DNA of 15,683 nucleotides from JBOGXF01 sp050694275 (GTDB taxonomy: Bacteria; Actinomycetota; CADDZG01; WHSQ01): NCBI GenBank assembly GCA_050694275.1, contig JBOGXF010000147.1, positions 1-15,683 on the forward strand, in the 5' to 3' direction. Of this stretch, positions 13,540 through 15,683 are shown one piece after another (the first letter of the stretch is position 1; each line of letters begins with the position of its first letter). The notes beneath the pieces are model-generated. The model was not told the origin of the DNA. It saw nothing but the letters and a program-made list of their open reading frames with translations, and made no database searches. The translations under genes and the position numbers were made by a program.

Positions 13540-14714
13540 CGGCGGTCACCGCCGGCGGCAAGGACGTCGAGGGTCGGCGCATAGAGGAGCCGGACAAGAT
13601 CCTCGGGCGCGTCCCTTCCCGCGTACTGCGACAGCAATGTCTTAAAACGCGTCTCGGACGCGGCCACCGCGCTCGAGCCGAGCGGACCCTCGCTGCCCCG
13701 GTAGACGCCCCGCGAGTCGAGCCCGGGGAGCTGATAGACCTGCCAGCAAGTCAGTCCTTCTTCGAACTCGCCGGCACAGGGTTGACCGAGGCCACTGTTC
13801 CATACGGTGGTGAACGCCTCGAGCTGGACGACGATGTCGACGAGATCGTCCGAACGCGCGGCGACGAACTCGGTGACGGTGGCGCCGTCCTCGACCAACC
13901 GCCCGAGATCGTCCTCCGTCCGCTCCTGGAACGATGCGAGGAGATCGAAGAAGGCCGGCCCCGAATCGAGGGACGCGGAGAACTCGGGGGCGGCAGCCAC
14001 CAGGGCCCGGTTGGCGGAGTCGACCGAGCGCAGAAACGAGACGAGGTTTTCGTCGTTGTCCGCCAGCCATTGGGAGAACTCACCGAGCTGCCGCAGCGAC
14101 AGATCCAGCTCGTCCGAGCGAGAGTTGACCGCGCGCAAGGCCACGAGCCCCTTCTCGATCGCGGTCCGGGCGTCTTGTTCCCGACCGGTGAATCCCTCGG
14201 CGAGGGCACCGAGCACGGTCGACAGATCCCTGAGCGGTATGCGTGACAGGAGATCGTGCCCGAGCTGCAGCGCGCGTTCGAGCTCGAGCGGCTCGATCGT
14301 CCGGTCGTCGGGGATCTCGCTGCCGGCCTCGAAATAGGGACCGCCACCCCGGGTCGGGATGAGCTCGACCCACTTCTGCCCGAAGATCGTCTTCGACCGG
14401 ATCTCGGCGGAGGAGTCCGCCGGCAGCCGGACATCCTCATCGAGCCGCAGCTCGACCACCGCAAGGCCCTCTTCGAGACGGACGTCCTCGATATGCCCGA
14501 CGAGGACGCCTCGTACCTTCACGTCGCCGTTGATCGGCAGCTGTTGACCGACCCCGGGGGCCGAGAAACGCGCCACGACCGGTGTGCCGCCGCGCAACCC
14601 GCCGTTGAGGAACGACCAGGTCGTCCACAGCGCGAGCGCGAACAGGCCCAGGGCGACAAGGCCCAGGGCCGCGCGCCGCAGGCGGAGCGGATCACGTGGC
14701 GGCGGTTCGCTCAT
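13536..14714 (-). CDS. MCE family protein, first of the cluster (MceA position)
   Basis: A protein of 392 residues. The N-terminus is Pro/Arg-rich, then a transmembrane helix at about 16-36 and an MCE domain at about 44-137 (VARFSAPGVGQQLPINGDVKVRGVLVGHI, then KTIFGQKWVELIP). A helical stretch follows, then a C-terminal region with C313 and C323 (CAGEFEEGLTC) and an ordered-looking tail. The frame stays open to 15455, but that part overlaps the secreted-protein gene in a shadow frame. The ATG at 14714 begins the recognisable membrane anchor, and AGGAGGT (14726-14732) lies 11 bases upstream, slightly long. In known mce operons yrbEA and yrbEB precede this position; here a secreted protein does. 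Confidence 0.9.
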   Translation of the reverse strand: MSEPPPRDPLRLRRAALGLVALGLFALALWTTWSFLNGGLRGGTPVVARFSAPGVGQQLPINGDVKVRGVLVGHIEDVRLEEGLAVVELRLDEDVRLPADSSAEIRSKTIFGQKWVELIPTRGGGPYFEAGSEIPDDRTIEPLELERALQLGHDLLSRIPLRDLSTVLGALAEGFTGREQDARTAIEKGLVALRAVNSRSDELDLSLRQLGEFSQWLADNDENLVSFLRSVDSANRALVAAAPEFSASLDSGPAFFDLLASFQERTEDDLGRLVEDGATVTEFVAARSDDLVDIVVQLEAFTTVWNSGLGQPCAGEFEEGLTCWQVYQLPGLDSRGVYRGSEGPLGSSAVAASETRFKTLLSQYAGRDAPEDLVRLLYAPTLDVLAAGGDRR

Positions 14715-14744
14715 CCCTGTCCAGTACCTCCTAAACGCGAGCGA

Positions 14745-14764
14745 GGGCGCCCTTTCGAGCGCCC
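14745..14764 (-). other. Short GC-rich hairpin before the first mce gene
   Basis: GGGCGC (14745-14750) pairs with GCGCCC (14759-14764) around an 8-base loop. It lies in the 74-base gap between the secreted-protein gene and the first mce gene, about 12 bases upstream of the Shine-Dalgarno sequence. No T-run follows on the minus strand, so it is not a classic terminator. It could modulate the ratio of the secreted protein to the MCE subunits. Confidence 0.4.
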
Positions 14765-14788
14765 CCGATCGCCGATTCTCGTTGCCGA

Positions 14789-15328
14789 TTACTGACCGAG
14801 CACGACCAGGTTCGCGTTGGTCCCTGCGGTGCAGGTGAACGTGAGCGCATCGGTGAGCGTGAGGCCGTTGCCGAGCCCGACGAACACGTTCGGGTTGTCG
14901 GCGGTGACCGAGAAGTTCAGGAGCGGTAGAGCCCCTCCACCGATTGCGTCCGAAGTCACGGTGAACGTCCCACCGGTCCCGGTGATGATGATGCCGGTGA
15001 CGATTTTGTTGGACACGGCCACCGAGCCCGGGAGGTTCGCCGGCACGCCGTCGCAGTCGGCTGCGCCGAGGAAGCCGCCGCCGCCGCCGAACGTGCGCAC
15101 CGCGAGGGCGCCGCTGCTCCCCTCGGCCCCGAACAGTCCCATCGCCGGGATCGCCTTGGAGTCGAGCGCGTCCCCGCTCGTGTCCTTGACCTTGACCGAG
15201 CCTTTGACCCGGACTCTCTGGATCGCGGCCTCGACGACCGGGGCGCCGATGAGCATCACGACCAGCGCGAGACCGATCGCGGCCAGAAAAGCGTGGCGCT
15301 TGTCGCGCCGAGATACGTCTTGTATCAC
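14789..15328 (-). CDS. Secreted beta-rich protein of unknown function, leading the mce operon
   Basis: A protein of 179 residues starting at GTG. A basic N-terminus (RRDKRH) and hydrophobic core (AAIGLALVVMLIGAPV) end in a signal-peptidase-like site (VEA, about residues 32-34). The mature part is rich in Gly, Val, Thr and Ala with alternating strand-like segments, a run of five Gly, and two cysteines (ADCDG and FTCTAG) that may form a disulfide. I do not recognise the family. It lies 74 bases upstream of the first mce gene on the same strand and is probably co-transcribed, suggesting a cell-surface accessory to the lipid transporter. That is inference. The overlapping frame that reaches 15455 is a shadow. 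Confidence 0.75.
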   Translation of the reverse strand: MIQDVSRRDKRHAFLAAIGLALVVMLIGAPVVEAAIQRVRVKGSVKVKDTSGDALDSKAIPAMGLFGAEGSSGALAVRTFGGGGGFLGAADCDGVPANLPGSVAVSNKIVTGIIITGTGGTFTVTSDAIGGGALPLLNFSVTADNPNVFVGLGNGLTLTDALTFTCTAGTNANLVVLGQ

Positions 15329-15334
15329 CAGATA

Positions 15335-15340
15335 CCTCCC
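15335..15340 (-). promoter_or_regulatory. Ribosome binding site fixing the GTG start of the secreted protein
   Basis: GGGAGG lies six bases before the GTG at 15328 and supports that start, where no ATG gives a complete signal peptide. Confidence 0.65.
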
Positions 15341-15402
15341 TCGAGACGAACGTCTTCTCGCGGGACGCTATGGCGCGAGCAAATCGGGCACCAGTGGCTT
15401 GC

Positions 15403-15439
15403 GCAAAATGCTTAGGCGCATTGCCCCATTCGCGCCTAA
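15403..15439 (-). terminator. Terminator-like hairpin downstream of trmD
   Basis: TTAGGCGC and GCGCCTAA (15412-15419 and 15432-15439) form a perfect 8-bp stem around a 12-base loop. On the minus strand a short TTTT run (15405-15408) follows three bases after the stem. It sits 50 bases past the trmD stop and before the secreted-protein gene, so it would separate the two transcription units. The T-run is short, so termination may be partial. The operon promoter should lie between here and 15340, but I see no convincing -35/-10 pair. Confidence 0.5.
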
Positions 15440-15489
15440 TGAGCACAAAGCCCATCGGCGCTGCTGACGCGGCACCGAGACCTTTGCAC

Positions 15490-15683
15490 TCAAGTCTCTT
15501 TCGGTGGCCGATCGGCCCGATACAGGTCGGGCCTGCGGGCGCGAGTGATGCGTTCGGACTCGCGCGCGCGCCACTCTCGCACGGCCGCGTGATCCCCGGA
15601 CAGAAGGACGTCGGGAACCCGATGCCCCCGGAACTCCGCCGGCCGTGTGTACTGCGGGTGTTCCAGCAACCCGGAGACGTGAG
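15490..15683 (-). CDS. trmD: tRNA (guanine-N1-)-methyltransferase, C-terminal fragment (cut by window edge)
   Basis: The last 63 codons plus the stop are present. The sequence reads SGLLEHPQYTRPAEFRGHRVP, then VLLSGDHAAVREWRARES, a close match to the TrmD C-terminal region. That region includes the conserved PQYTRPAEF and LSGDH..I..WR blocks around the active site of this SPOUT enzyme. TrmD methylates G37 of tRNAs, next to the anticodon, using S-adenosylmethionine, and prevents frameshifting. The N-terminal domain is beyond the window. The usual next gene, rplS, is not present within the following bases; a hairpin and a secreted-protein gene come instead. Confidence 0.93.
   Translation of the reverse strand, partial: HVSGLLEHPQYTRPAEFRGHRVPDVLLSGDHAAVREWRARESERITRARRPDLYRADRPPKET

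Noticed and set aside
13536..15455. A 639-codon reading of the first mce gene
   Set aside because: The first ~246 codons overlap the secreted-protein gene in another frame and are Arg/Gly-rich nonsense. The membrane anchor and a ribosome binding site support the start at 14714.

Overview
The window is GC-rich double-stranded DNA with almost all genes on the minus strand. It looks like a chromosomal segment of a deep-branching, probably uncultivated, actinobacterium (Actinomycetota). The evidence is the uvrC-rapZ-yvcK-gap order, a RapZ Walker A ending in Gly-Arg-Ser (the form I associate with actinobacterial RapZ), a six-gene actinobacterial-style mce operon whose fifth gene encodes a lipoprotein, and an ECF sigma factor paired with a membrane protein. 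This placement comes from family recognition only; no database was searched.

Layout, left to right. Positions 1-124 hold the right end of an ISL3-type insertion sequence: the last 20 codons of its transposase and a terminal inverted repeat. It abuts, and supplies the last codons of, a membrane-anchored putative anti-sigma protein (98-844, minus), which is translationally coupled to an ECF sigma-70 factor (841-1371, minus). Next, on the plus strand, come a doubtful small membrane ORF (1398-1598) and a HicB/HicA toxin-antitoxin pair (1681-2159). The antitoxin looks leaderless and the toxin apparently starts at CTG. A minus-strand housekeeping block follows in transcription order uvrC (7459-5579), rapZ, yvcK, gap and a small conserved-looking protein (2661-2215). 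These cover nucleotide excision repair, nucleotide or RNA-linked control of envelope metabolism, and glycolysis. whiA, normally found beside yvcK in actinobacteria, is absent. A symmetric 47-nt hairpin lies between rapZ and yvcK.

Between uvrC and the mce block, a plus-strand ORF (7458-7952) carries only the C-terminal soluble domain of an APC-type permease and looks like a remnant.

The largest unit is a minus-strand operon at 15328-7931: a secreted beta-rich protein, then six consecutive MCE-domain proteins joined by five identical 4-nt ATGA start/stop overlaps. They probably form a hetero-hexameric lipid-binding shuttle of an ABC-type lipid importer, but no YrbE permease or ATPase gene is present here. 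Each of the six proteins has exactly two non-lipobox cysteines, both in its C-terminal tail. The right edge holds the 3' end of trmD followed by a terminator-like hairpin; rplS, the usual next gene, is not there.

No rRNA, tRNA or CRISPR array was seen.
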